A stretch of 64,000 nucleotides of DNA from Herminiimonas arsenicoxydans. Its GTDB lineage: Bacteria > Pseudomonadota > Gammaproteobacteria > Burkholderiales > Burkholderiaceae_D. Of the stretch, positions 17,545 through 25,992 are shown piece by piece. The DNA lies in contig CU207211.1 of NCBI GenBank assembly GCA_000026125.1, positions 124,001 through 188,000 of the forward strand, given 5' to 3'. The notes below the pieces were generated by a model. It did no database searches. It saw only the letters and a program-made list of their open reading frames with translations, and was not told the origin of the DNA. A program made the position numbers and the translations under genes. Each line of letters opens with the position of its first letter. Positions within the stretch are counted from its first letter, which is position 1.

Positions 17545-19293
17545 ATGACTTCTTTCACGCTACACGGCATTCCGGTCTCGCGCGGCATTGCGATCGGCCG
17601 CGCGCATATACTCGCCCCCGCTGCACTCGACGTGCAGCATTACCTGATCGCCGATGATCAGGTGGAAGCCGAAGTCGCGCGTTTGCAAGATGCGATTACC
17701 CTGGTGCACGCCGAACTGCAAAACATCTGGAATGAATTGCCGGCCGATGCGCCGGCGGAATTGGGCGCATTCATCGACGTGCATGCGCTGATTTTGTCTG
17801 ACCCGATGATTTCCGAAATGCCGCTCGATATCATCCGCTCACGTTACTACAATGCCGAATGGGCGCTGGTTACGCAGATTGAGGAATTGTCTGCGCAGTT
17901 TGAAGAAATCGAAGATACCTACCTGCGCGAACGCAAGTCGGATATTCAGCAGGTTGGGGAGCGTGTGTTGAAAGCGCTGACCGGCAGCGCCAACATCCTG
18001 CCCAAGGGCGAAGGTGCGGAAGGCGGCGCCAGCATGATCGTCGTGGCGCACGACATTTCGCCGGCCGACATGCTGCAATTTCGCAATCGCGCATTCAGCG
18101 GTTTCATTACCGATGTCGGCGGCCAGAACTCGCATACGGCCATCGTTGCGCGCAGTCTGGATATTCCCGCTACAGTTGGTGTGTCCAATGCCTCGAGGCT
18201 GATCGATCAGGGTGACTGGCTGATCATCGACGGCGATGCCGGCGTGGTGGTAGTGGCGCCCAACTCGGTGGTGCTCGATCAGTATCGCGAGAAGCAGGCG
18301 CGCCAGATGCGGGAGCGCAAGAAACTCGGCAAGCTGAAAAAAATGCCGTCGGTGACGCTGGATGGCACGCCGATTACCTTGTTGGCAAATATTGAATTCC
18401 CCGACGATTGCGCTCACGCGATGGATGCGGGTGCACACGGCATAGGCTTGTTCCGCTCCGAATTTTTATTCATGGGACGCACCGGCCACGCCAATCAATT
18501 GCCGTCTGAAGATGAGCAGTTTGAATCGTATAAAAAAGCCGTGATTGCAATGAAAGGCAGGCCGGTCACCATACGTACGCTGGATATCGGTGCCGACAAG
18601 CCGATGGATTTTGCCGAGCAGACGGCACTGAATCCGGCGCTGGGTTTGCGTGCGATCCGATTCTGCCTGTCCGAACCGCAAATGTTCCTGACGCAATTGC
18701 GCGCGATTCTGCGCGCTTCCGCTTTCGGCCCGATCAAGCTGTTGGTGCCCATGCTGGCACATGCGTTTGAAATCGATCAAACGCTGCTGATGATAGAGCA
18801 GGCAAAAGCGCAGTTGCGGGAACAGAAAATCAAGTTCGATGCGGAACTGCCGGTAGGCGCGATGATAGAGATCCCTGCCGCTGCGCTGTCGCTACCCATG
18901 TTCATCAAGCGTCTGGACTTCCTGTCGCTGGGCACCAACGATTTGATTCAATACGCGCTGGCGATCGACCGCGTCGATCATGAAGTGGCGCATCTGTACA
19001 ATCCGCTGCATCCAGCCGTGCTGTATCTGATTTCGACTACCATCGCGATGGCTGCGAAAGCAGGCATACCGATTTCGGTATGCGGTGAAATGGCCGGTGA
19101 TGTGCAGATGACGCGTTTGCTGCTGGGGATGGGCTTGCGGGAGTTTTCCATGCACCCGTCGCAACTGCTGGCGGTGAAGAATGAAATTCTCAACAGCGAT
19201 CTGAACGCACTGACGCCGCTGACGCGCAAGATCGTGCGCAGCTTCGAGCAGGAAGAAATCATTGAGGCAGTCGAACGTTTGCGTGTGATGTAA
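17545..19293 (+). CDS. ptsI: PTS enzyme I
   Basis: The 582-residue enzyme passes phosphate from phosphoenolpyruvate to HPr. It has the swivelling phosphohistidine domain with H197 in GGQNSHTAIVAR, the PEP-binding barrel with GIGLFRSEFLFMGR, and the catalytic segment SLGTNDLIQYALAIDR near residue 455, followed by SVCGEMAGD. Its length is normal. The ptsI gene ends a co-directional EIIA-HPr-EI set and meets the chromate transporter genes tail to tail. Confidence 0.95.
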   Translation: MTSFTLHGIPVSRGIAIGRAHILAPAALDVQHYLIADDQVEAEVARLQDAITLVHAELQNIWNELPADAPAELGAFIDVHALILSDPMISEMPLDIIRSRYYNAEWALVTQIEELSAQFEEIEDTYLRERKSDIQQVGERVLKALTGSANILPKGEGAEGGASMIVVAHDISPADMLQFRNRAFSGFITDVGGQNSHTAIVARSLDIPATVGVSNASRLIDQGDWLIIDGDAGVVVVAPNSVVLDQYREKQARQMRERKKLGKLKKMPSVTLDGTPITLLANIEFPDDCAHAMDAGAHGIGLFRSEFLFMGRTGHANQLPSEDEQFESYKKAVIAMKGRPVTIRTLDIGADKPMDFAEQTALNPALGLRAIRFCLSEPQMFLTQLRAILRASAFGPIKLLVPMLAHAFEIDQTLLMIEQAKAQLREQKIKFDAELPVGAMIEIPAAALSLPMFIKRLDFLSLGTNDLIQYALAIDRVDHEVAHLYNPLHPAVLYLISTTIAMAAKAGIPISVCGEMAGDVQMTRLLLGMGLREFSMHPSQLLAVKNEILNSDLNALTPLTRKIVRSFEQEEIIEAVERLRVM

Positions 19294-19294
19294 A

Positions 19295-19334
19295 GACGGC
19301 GCGTGCAGCAATCGCTATTGCACAAGGCGCCGTC
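19295..19334. terminator. Hairpin between convergent ptsI and chromate transporter genes
   Basis: GACGGCGC (19295-19302) pairs with GCGCCGTC (19327-19334), and the interior folds further as GCAAT-CGCT-ATTGC. There is no T run on either strand, so termination by itself would be weak. It occupies the whole gap and overlaps the end of the minus-strand gene. Confidence 0.4.
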
Positions 19335-19917
19335 ACACCACCCCCAGCCATCCCAGAACCGCGCCGCCAGCCAGCAGCCACAGTATCCCGATGCGGGTTT
19401 TCAGTATCAGCATGACGGCGCTCAACGTGAGCAGCCAGAGCGGCCAGTCTTCGCGGAACGTATTTTGCGTACTGGCCATGATCCAGCCGGTAGCCAGCAC
19501 TAGGCCGACCACCACCGGCCCCATGCCCAGCTTGAAGGCACGCACCGCACGCAATTGACGGTTGCGATGCACCCAGCGTGTTGCCATATAGGTGAACACC
19601 GTGCTGGGCAGCAGCAGACCCACCATGCAGAGCGCCATGCCGAGCAAACCGTTGGCCATGCCGCCGGCGTTCAAACCTACATTCCATCCCATCAATGCCA
19701 CGAACAGAATGTTGGGGCCGGGCGCAGCCTGCGCGATCGTGATCGAGTTGCTGAATTGCGGATCGGTAAGCCAGTGCTGTTCGGAGACCAGGTAGCGATG
19801 CATCTCCGGTGCCGATGCCAGCGCGCCGCCCAGCGACAGCAGCGACAGCGACATGAAGTGCAGGAGCAGATGTATCCAATCGCTTGTTTGCAATGAAAGT
19901 TGCAGTGTCTGGTTCAT
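19333..19917 (-). CDS. Chromate transporter, C-terminal-type subunit
   Basis: This 194-residue membrane protein is one half of a short-chain ChrA pair. It carries the CHR repeat with LLSLGGALASAPEMHRYLV and the AQAAPGPNILFVALMG motif, then four to five hydrophobic helices. The ATG at 19917 overlaps the partner's stop (ATGA), so the two are translationally coupled and presumably form a heterodimer. ChrA proteins export chromate by proton antiport; the pair could also move another oxyanion. Confidence 0.85.
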   Translation of the reverse strand: MNQTLQLSLQTSDWIHLLLHFMSLSLLSLGGALASAPEMHRYLVSEQHWLTDPQFSNSITIAQAAPGPNILFVALMGWNVGLNAGGMANGLLGMALCMVGLLLPSTVFTYMATRWVHRNRQLRAVRAFKLGMGPVVVGLVLATGWIMASTQNTFREDWPLWLLTLSAVMLILKTRIGILWLLAGGAVLGWLGVV

Positions 19918-20504
19918 GAAGCCAGCTTCCGGTAAGCCAGTATGCAACCGAGAAGACCGAGGCCGAACAGCGGATAGGCCAGCGGCAGCCGCAGCAAGGC
20001 AATGGCGATAAAGCACGCCATGCTCAAGACGCCGCAGATGTACGGCCCCAATGGATTGTTTTTCAAGCCGCGTATCAGTCTGATGCCGGTTGCCAGGATC
20101 AATCCTGCCGCGACGGCGCCCATCGCGCGCAGTGCGTGCGCCACTTGAGGATGATTGGCGTAAGGCGCATACAGGACGGCGATGATCATGATCAGCACCA
20201 GCGGCAGTGTCAGCATGCCGGCAAAGGCGGCGAGCGCGCCCGGCAGGCCGAAATAGCGACCGCCGATGATGAGCGACATGTTGACGACATTCGGACCCGG
20301 CATGATTTGCGCGACGGCCCAGTCCTCAATAAATTCTTCCTGCGTCATCCATTTCTTTTTTTCCACCAGCTCGCGCTGCACGACCGCCAGCACGCCGCCG
20401 AAGCCCTGCAGTGCGAGTAGCGTGAAGGAAAAAAACAGGTCGGCCAGGGATTGCGGGCACGGCCCTTCGCGTAGCGGGCGTTCGTCGGTTTGCAGGATAT
20501 CCAT
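19914..20504 (-). CDS. Chromate transporter, N-terminal-type subunit
   Basis: The 196-residue membrane protein is the other half of the split ChrA pair, with the motif LQGFGGVLAVVQRELVEKK and VAQIMPGPNVVNMSLIIGG, the first-repeat signature, followed by hydrophobic helices. Long-chain ChrA joins both repeats in one polypeptide of about 400 residues; here each repeat is a separate gene. No regulator such as ChrB is seen nearby. Confidence 0.85.
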   Translation of the reverse strand: MDILQTDERPLREGPCPQSLADLFFSFTLLALQGFGGVLAVVQRELVEKKKWMTQEEFIEDWAVAQIMPGPNVVNMSLIIGGRYFGLPGALAAFAGMLTLPLVLIMIIAVLYAPYANHPQVAHALRAMGAVAAGLILATGIRLIRGLKNNPLGPYICGVLSMACFIAIALLRLPLAYPLFGLGLLGCILAYRKLAS

Positions 20505-20707
20505 TCAATACGGAAAGAAGAGCGACTGAATCACGCGGTTACGATGACTATCGCTTCCGGCCAGTTGGCAGTTTAGCATTCGGCACGGTTGCACACTTGC
20601 GCTAAATGATGGCTGGGTCGACGCGGCGAATCACTGAATTGTCATTTTCATACGCCGCCGGCCAGCTGCGGCGACGTGCAACAATGGTAAAACCGTACGT
20701 CCTGCGT

Positions 20708-20736
20708 TTGACGTCGCGGGACGACTTGTTTATTCT
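20708..20736 (+). promoter_or_regulatory. Sigma-70 promoter of metX
   Basis: TTGACG (20708-20713) and TATTCT (20731-20736) are separated by exactly 17 bases. The predicted start near 20743 is where the SAM-II aptamer begins. Confidence 0.6.
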
Positions 20737-20742
20737 TACGTC

Positions 20743-20795
20743 ATGGCGCCGATTTGACATCAGCTTGCGGGCGCATCATAAATACGGCTAAAGCG
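20743..20795 (+). promoter_or_regulatory. SAM-II riboswitch aptamer
   Basis: The segment has the SAM-II hallmarks in order: the P1 arm GGCGCC, the conserved GATTTGA, a loop with CTTGC, the P1 return GGGCGC, an A-rich ATCATAAAT and the 3' pseudoknot strand CGGCTAAAG. GCGCC (20746-20750) pairs with GGCGC (20770-20774). It lies 120 bases upstream of metX, the usual place for this class in proteobacteria. Unlike most SAM-II elements, an intrinsic terminator follows, with GGCTAAA (20786-20792) complementary to TTTAGCC at its start. Confidence 0.85.
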
Positions 20796-20817
20796 TACTC
20801 ATTGTTTGAGTCTCGAA

Positions 20818-20857
20818 TTTAGCCCGGTAAGCTGCTGCTTTCGGGCTTTTTTGTTTT
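20818..20857 (+). terminator. Intrinsic terminator in the metX leader
   Basis: AGCCCG (20821-20826) pairs with CGGGCT (20842-20847), followed by TTTTTTGTTTTTTG. It lies between the SAM-II aptamer and the metX start. TTTAGCC (20818-20824), which includes the 5' arm, can instead pair with GGCTAAA at 20786-20792. The rest of the gap between the chromate genes and metX (20505-20707) shows no credible gene. Confidence 0.8.
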
Positions 20858-20915
20858 TTGTAATACCAGAGAATGCCGGTGTCCCTCGACTGCCTTCTTC
20901 TCCTGAATAGATAAC

Positions 20916-22073
20916 ATGACCTCTCTCGGAATCGTTACGCCGCAATCCATGTTTTTTTCCACGCCGCTGCCTTTGCAGAGCGGCGCGGAAATTACCGACT
21001 ACACACTGGTTTATGAAACCTATGGCACGCTGAATGCCGATCATTCCAATGCCGTGCTGGTGTGCCATGCGCTGAATGCCTCGCACCATGTGGCCGGCAG
21101 TTACAGCGAAGACGCCAGCACCAGGGGCTGGTGGGACAATATGGTGGGCCCGGGCAAGCCGCTTGATACCGATAAATTTTTTGTCATCGGCGTCAACAAT
21201 CTCGGCTCCTGCTTCGGCTCCACCGGCCCCATGCATGCCAATCCGGCGACCGGCAAACCGTATGGCCCACAGTTCCCGGTAGTGACGGTGGAGGATTGGG
21301 TGCAGTCGCAGGCGCGGCTGGCCGATGCGCTGGGTATCCGGCAATTCGCCGCCGTGATGGGCGGCTCTCTGGGCGGCATGCAGGCGCTGGCATGGAGCAT
21401 CCTGTTCCCCGAACGCTTGCGTCATTGCGTGGTGATTGCCTCGACGCCCAAGCTGACCGCGCAGAACATCGCCTTCGACGATGTGGCGCGGCAGGCGATA
21501 CTGACCGATCCCGATTATCACGGCGGCGATTATTACGCGCATGGTGTGGTGCCGAAAAACGGCTTGCGCGTGGCGCGCATGCTGGGCCACATCACCTATC
21601 TGTCGGATGACGACATGGCGGTGAAATTCGGCCGCGACCTGCGTTCCGGCAGCTATCAATTCGGCTTCGGCATCGATTTTGAAATTGAATCGTATCTGCG
21701 CTACCAGGGCGACAAGTTCTCCGAATATTTCGATGCCAATACCTATTTGCTGATCACCAAGGCGCTCGATTATTTCGATCCGGCCAAGGATTTCGGCGGC
21801 GATCTGACCAAAACCTTATCGCATACGCGCGCGCAGTTTTTACTGGTGTCGTTTTCGACCGACTGGCGCTTCGCACCCGAGCGCAGCCATGAAATGGTAC
21901 AGGCGCTGGTCAATAACAAACGTATGGTTACCTATGCGGAAATCGATGCATCGCACGGCCACGACGCCTTCCTGCTGGACGATGCGCGTTACATGAGCGT
22001 GGTGCGGGCGTACTACGAGCGCGTGTACAAGGAAATCGATGGCGGCAGTCTGAAAGCGGGAGCGCAGGTATGA
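20916..22073 (+). CDS. metX: Homoserine O-acyltransferase MetX
   Basis: The 385-residue alpha/beta-hydrolase-fold enzyme activates homoserine for methionine synthesis. The nucleophile is S151 in MGGSLGGMQ, and the other triad members lie in FSTDWRFAP (Asp) and [11 protein letters not shown] (His). The early oxyanion region [14 protein letters not shown] is present. Homologues in this group can use succinyl-CoA or acetyl-CoA, which I cannot settle by eye. Expression is probably lowered by SAM through the leader riboswitch. The stop overlaps metW by 4 bp. Confidence 0.93.
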   Translation: MTSLGIVTPQSMFFSTPLPLQSGAEITDYTLVYETYGTLNADHSNAVLVCHALNASHHVAGSYSEDASTRGWWDNMVGPGKPLDTDKFFVIGVNNLGSCFGSTGPMHANPATGKPYGPQFPVVTVEDWVQSQARLADALGIRQFAAVMGGSLGGMQALAWSILFPERLRHCVVIASTPKLTAQNIAFDDVARQAILTDPDYHGGDYYAHGVVPKNGLRVARMLGHITYLSDDDMAVKFGRDLRSGSYQFGFGIDFEIESYLRYQGDKFSEYFDANTYLLITKALDYFDPAKDFGGDLTKTLSHTRAQFLLVSFSTDWRFAPERSHEMVQALVNNKRMVTYAEIDASHGHDAFLLDDARYMSVVRAYYERVYKEIDGGSLKAGAQV

Positions 22074-22672
22074 ATTTCGAACAATTAAGCGCCTTGCGTC
22101 CCGATCTGGCTTTCATTGCGCATTGGGTAGGCACCGGCAAGCAGGTGCTCGATCTGGGTTGCGGCGACGGCGTGATGCTGGACTATCTGCAAACCGACAA
22201 GCAATGCAGCGGTTACGGGATAGAAATCGACGACGACAAAATTCCGGAATGCGTGCAGCGCGGCGTCTCGGTGATCCAGCGCGATCTGGAAGCGGGCCTG
22301 GCGATCTTTGCCGATAATTCCTTCGATACGGTGCTGTGTTTATCCGCGCTGCAAATGATGAAGAACGTCGAAGGCGTGCTGCGCGATATTTCGCGCGTCG
22401 GTCGCGATGCCATCGTTTCCTTTCCCAATTTTGCCTACTGGCCGCACCGGATTGCGCTGTTGCGCGGTCGCATGCCGGTGTCGAAAAGCCTGCCGTATGA
22501 ATGGTACGACACGCCCAATCTGCGTTGTGCAACGATCAAGGATTTTGAAGAGCTGGCCAATGAGGTCGGACTGGAAGTGATCGAGTGCGTGGCCTTGCAG
22601 GATGGGCATCCGGTTTCCTTCCTGCCGAACTGGCGCGGCAGTCTGGCGGTATTCCGCCTGCGCAAGAAATAG
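22070..22672 (+). CDS. metW: Methionine biosynthesis protein MetW
   Basis: The 200-residue protein has a class I methyltransferase fold with the SAM-binding motif [12 protein letters not shown] near residue 24 and an [15 protein letters not shown] segment. MetW is paired with MetX in many proteobacteria and has been reported to be needed for its full activity. The ATG overlaps the metX stop, so the two are coupled and share SAM control. Confidence 0.92.
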   Translation: MNFEQLSALRPDLAFIAHWVGTGKQVLDLGCGDGVMLDYLQTDKQCSGYGIEIDDDKIPECVQRGVSVIQRDLEAGLAIFADNSFDTVLCLSALQMMKNVEGVLRDISRVGRDAIVSFPNFAYWPHRIALLRGRMPVSKSLPYEWYDTPNLRCATIKDFEELANEVGLEVIECVALQDGHPVSFLPNWRGSLAVFRLRKK

Positions 22673-22680
22673 CCGCAGCC

Positions 22681-24018
22681 TTACTGCGCGCTGCGCACGG
22701 CCGGGCTGTGCATTCTGGCGGCCAGCCATAACAGGATGATCACCGGCAGGCCGAGCAAGGCGGTGGCGATGAAAAAATTGCTGTAACCATACGCATCGAC
22801 ATAGGTGCCGGAATAGCCGGCCAGGAATTTCGGCAGCAGCAGCATCATTGAACTCAACAGCGCATATTGCGTGGCCGAGTAATCGATATTGGTCAGGCTG
22901 GACAAATAGGCGATGAAGGCCGCGCTGGCGATGCCGCCGGCCAGATTGTCGGCAGAAATCACCAGCACCAGCATGCTGACATCGTGACCATGACCCGCCA
23001 GCCACGCGAACAGCAGATTGCTGGCTGAACTCAACACCGCACCCAGCGTCAGAATACGCATCATGCCAAAGCGCATCGACAGCGCCCCGCCTATGAAGGC
23101 ACCGAGCAGCGTCATCACGATGCCGAAGATCTTGGTCACTGCCGCCACTTCATCCTTGCTGTAACCCATATCCACATAAAACGGATTCGCCATGATGCCC
23201 ATCACCACATCGCTGATGCGGTAAATGGCAATCAGCGCCAGAATCAGCACCGCCTGCCAGCGATAGCGCAGGATGAAATCGCGAAACGGACCGATTACTA
23301 CATCGTCCAGCCAGGCTGCCGCGTTGCGCGCCGGCGGCAAGATGCGCCGCACCGGTTCGGTGGAGAACAGGACGGTCAACACGCCTACCGCCATCGATGC
23401 CGCCATCGCCAGATAGGCAATGTGCCAGGCGCCGGCCTGATAAGTGCCGCCATCGATGACTTCAGCTCGCGCCGCAATCCACAGCACGCCGGCCCCGGCC
23501 CAGATCATCGCCAGCCGGTAACCGGTTTGATAGCCTGCCGCCAGCGCGGCCTGGCGATCGATATCGGCGGATTCGATGCGAAAGGCATCCAGCGCAATAT
23601 CCTGGGTGGCAGAGCCGAAGGCAACCAGCAGCGCGCACCAAACCACGGGTTGCAGGTCCAGACGCGGATCGTTGAATGCCATGCCGATCAAGCCGGCGAT
23701 GATAGCGCCTTGCGACAGCAGCAGCCAGCTGCGGCGGCGTCCCAGCCAGCGCGTCAAAAATGGAATCGGCATGCGATCGACCAGCGGCGCCCATGCCCAT
23801 TTGAATGCATATGCCAGGCCGACCCAGCTCAGATAGCCAATGGTGCTACGGTCTATGCCGGCTTCGCGCAGCCAGAAGCTGAGCGTGCCGAGGACCAGCA
23901 TCAGTGGCAGGCCGGCGGAAAAACCCAGCAGCAACATGCGTACGGTGGCCGGTTCGCGGTAGACCTTGAGTGTGTCTGCCCATGAGTGCCTTAGCGTACT
24001 ACTGTTGCGAAAAATCAT
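22681..24018 (-). CDS. ampG: AmpG-family MFS transporter
   Basis: From the ATG at 24018 the protein has 445 residues with about 12 to 14 hydrophobic helices. The N-terminal LLLGFSAGLPLMLVLGTLSF and the loop RWLGRRRSWLLLSQ are typical of AmpG, the inner-membrane importer of anhydro-muropeptides in peptidoglycan recycling. The frame stays open to a GTG at 24078, which I consider less likely. It meets metW tail to tail with an 8-base gap. No AmpR or beta-lactamase gene is near. Confidence 0.85.
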   Translation of the reverse strand: MIFRNSSTLRHSWADTLKVYREPATVRMLLLGFSAGLPLMLVLGTLSFWLREAGIDRSTIGYLSWVGLAYAFKWAWAPLVDRMPIPFLTRWLGRRRSWLLLSQGAIIAGLIGMAFNDPRLDLQPVVWCALLVAFGSATQDIALDAFRIESADIDRQAALAAGYQTGYRLAMIWAGAGVLWIAARAEVIDGGTYQAGAWHIAYLAMAASMAVGVLTVLFSTEPVRRILPPARNAAAWLDDVVIGPFRDFILRYRWQAVLILALIAIYRISDVVMGIMANPFYVDMGYSKDEVAAVTKIFGIVMTLLGAFIGGALSMRFGMMRILTLGAVLSSASNLLFAWLAGHGHDVSMLVLVISADNLAGGIASAAFIAYLSSLTNIDYSATQYALLSSMMLLLPKFLAGYSGTYVDAYGYSNFFIATALLGLPVIILLWLAARMHSPAVRSAQ

Positions 24019-24192
24019 TCTGCCTGCCTGGTTTGAGTGGAATGTCGGGGTGTCGCCGACAGGGACAGATGCTGACACAAGAGCCGGCGTGCGACAAGAG
24101 CCGAGGTGTGCAACCGAGACGCAGCCCGGCGTATGTCGGGCTGGTTCAAGTTGTTGTCAGGGAAACGAAAGCGCGAGGCGGAATGGGCAAAT

Positions 24193-25161
24193 TTATCCGC
24201 GCGCCTTGGCCAGCACATCGCGCAAGGTCACTGCCAGTTCTTCGGCCTTGAATTTGGCGGCATAGGCATCGGCCCCCGCGCCGTGCACATGTACTTCGTT
24301 ACTGGCACCCGACAGCGAGGAGTGGATCACCACCGGGATTTTTGTGAAGCGCGGGTCGCTCTTGATCTTCTTGGTCAGGGTAAAACCGTCCATTTCCGGC
24401 ATTTCAAGATCGGTCAGTACCAGCGCTACTTTGTCGCTGACGTCTTGTCCTTCCCGCTGTGCCGCGGCGCTCAGCTCTTCCAGCTTCTGCCACGCTTCCA
24501 GGCCGGTTTTGGTCATCACATAAGGCAGGTTCATGGCGTCCAGACAGCCGCCTATCAACATTCGCGCCGAGGCGGAATCGTCGGCCGCGAGGATGAGCGT
24601 GCCGGGCGGCAGGATAGGCGAATTGTCTATGGCGTCCGGATCGATATCCGCCGTGCCGGATGGCATGACGGTACGCAAAATCTGTTCGACATCCAGTACT
24701 TGTGCCAGCCGGGTATTGTTTAGATCGGCATCGAGTTGCGCAATGCTGGTGATGGTGCCGCGACCGGCTGCGGCGCCTTCGGCGGCGCGCACCTGACTCC
24801 AGTTCAGACGTACGATTTCATCGACCTCCTCCACCGCAAAGCCCTGCACGGTACGGCCGAACTCGGTCACCATCAGGATGTTCAGGCCGGTGGCCGGCTT
24901 GCATCCCAGCGCGGCTGGCAAATCGATGACGGGGATCAGCTGGCCGCGGATATTGGCCATGCCCAGCATGTGCGGCGGGGAATTGGCGATCGAATTGACC
25001 GCCGGCATGGCCATCAATTCGCGCAGCTTGAAGACGTTGATGCCGTAAATTTCACTCTGTTCGGAGTGCGGGGAGACGCCCAGACGAAACAGCATCAGCT
25101 CGAATTTGTTGTTCGCGGTCAGTGCCGAACGTTCGTTGATTTCATTGTGTGTTGCATCCAT
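24193..25161 (-). CDS. cheV: Chemotaxis protein CheV (CheW domain plus receiver)
   Basis: The 322-residue protein joins an N-terminal CheW-like coupling domain (about 20-165, with VNSIANSPPHMLGMANIRGQ) to a C-terminal receiver (about 190-320). The receiver has the phospho-acceptor in LVLTDLEMPEMDG and a serine in HSSLSG. CheV couples receptors to CheA and is thought to tune adaptation. It stands alone, with no che or flagellar genes in the window, and reads away from rlmI. Confidence 0.92.
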   Translation of the reverse strand: MDATHNEINERSALTANNKFELMLFRLGVSPHSEQSEIYGINVFKLRELMAMPAVNSIANSPPHMLGMANIRGQLIPVIDLPAALGCKPATGLNILMVTEFGRTVQGFAVEEVDEIVRLNWSQVRAAEGAAAGRGTITSIAQLDADLNNTRLAQVLDVEQILRTVMPSGTADIDPDAIDNSPILPPGTLILAADDSASARMLIGGCLDAMNLPYVMTKTGLEAWQKLEELSAAAQREGQDVSDKVALVLTDLEMPEMDGFTLTKKIKSDPRFTKIPVVIHSSLSGASNEVHVHGAGADAYAAKFKAEELAVTLRDVLAKARG

Positions 25162-25333
25162 CGTGTTCCCATTGTTTTTATCGGCGGCGATTTCTGCTTG
25201 TTCCGGCTTTACCTGTCATCGCCTTGCACTTCATTCTGCGCCAAAATACCTTAGATGAAGGTTAAATCTTATGTCATGTGCATTGCGGTTTATCATGACG
25301 CCTTCTTTTTGTCTTTTTCAAACAACTTATTGC

Positions 25334-25978
25334 ATGCTGATCATCACTATTAAACAGGGCAAGGAAAAAAGCCTGCTCGAACGCCAGCCCTGGATTTACG
25401 CGTCGGCAGTCGAACGGGTGGACGGCAAGCCGGCTGAGCGGTTTAAATCGGGCGCCACCGCGCTGGTTCATTCCTCTTCGGGAAAATTCCTTGCGCGCGC
25501 CGCGCATGCGCCGAAGTCGCAGATCCGCGCTCGCGTCTGGAGCTTTGATCCGAATGAACCTATCGATCATGCCTTGATCAAGCGGCGCGTCAAAACCGCC
25601 GTGCAAAAACGGATTGCTGCCGCCAGGGGAAAAAGAATCGGTGCCGCCAAACGCCTGCCGCTGATCATAGGCGACGAAGACGAATTGTCAGGGCTGGTGG
25701 TCGATTGGTATGGCGACCAGAATGGCTTTCTGATTTGCGAGTTTCAGTCGGCCGGTGTGGATGCGTGGAAGGTTGCGATCGTGCAATCGCTGATGGCAGA
25801 AACCGGTTGCCTGAATGTCTATGAACGTGCTGACGAACTGATACGCAAGGGTGAAGGTTTGCCGGTGACTTATGGTGTACTGGCCGGCGATGAGCCGCCG
25901 GACGACATGCTGCTGACGGAAAACGGTATGCGCTATGCGCTCGATCTTAAAACCGGCGATAAAAAATTTTTCAAATAA
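25334..25978 (+). CDS. RlmI-like protein lacking the methyltransferase domain
   Basis: The 214 residues match the N-terminal half of RlmI (23S rRNA m5C1962 methyltransferase, about 396 residues). The PUA domain (KQGKEKSLLERQPWIYASAV) and the middle domain with DEDELSGLVVDWYGD are present. The reading stops at DLKTGDKKFFK, where homologues enter the Rossmann domain with a KTGFFLDQR-type motif. The next gene begins 14 bases later, so the catalytic domain has been deleted, not frameshifted. The product could still bind RNA but cannot methylate. The ATG at 25334 fits the family start. Confidence 0.7.
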   Translation: MLIITIKQGKEKSLLERQPWIYASAVERVDGKPAERFKSGATALVHSSSGKFLARAAHAPKSQIRARVWSFDPNEPIDHALIKRRVKTAVQKRIAAARGKRIGAAKRLPLIIGDEDELSGLVVDWYGDQNGFLICEFQSAGVDAWKVAIVQSLMAETGCLNVYERADELIRKGEGLPVTYGVLAGDEPPDDMLLTENGMRYALDLKTGDKKFFK

Positions 25979-25992
25979 AGGTTCTTTAAATA

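Noticed and set aside
20606..20791. Plus-strand frame of 61 codons upstream of metX
   Set aside because: It runs across the promoter and the SAM-II aptamer, which explain the sequence better, and has no ribosome site.
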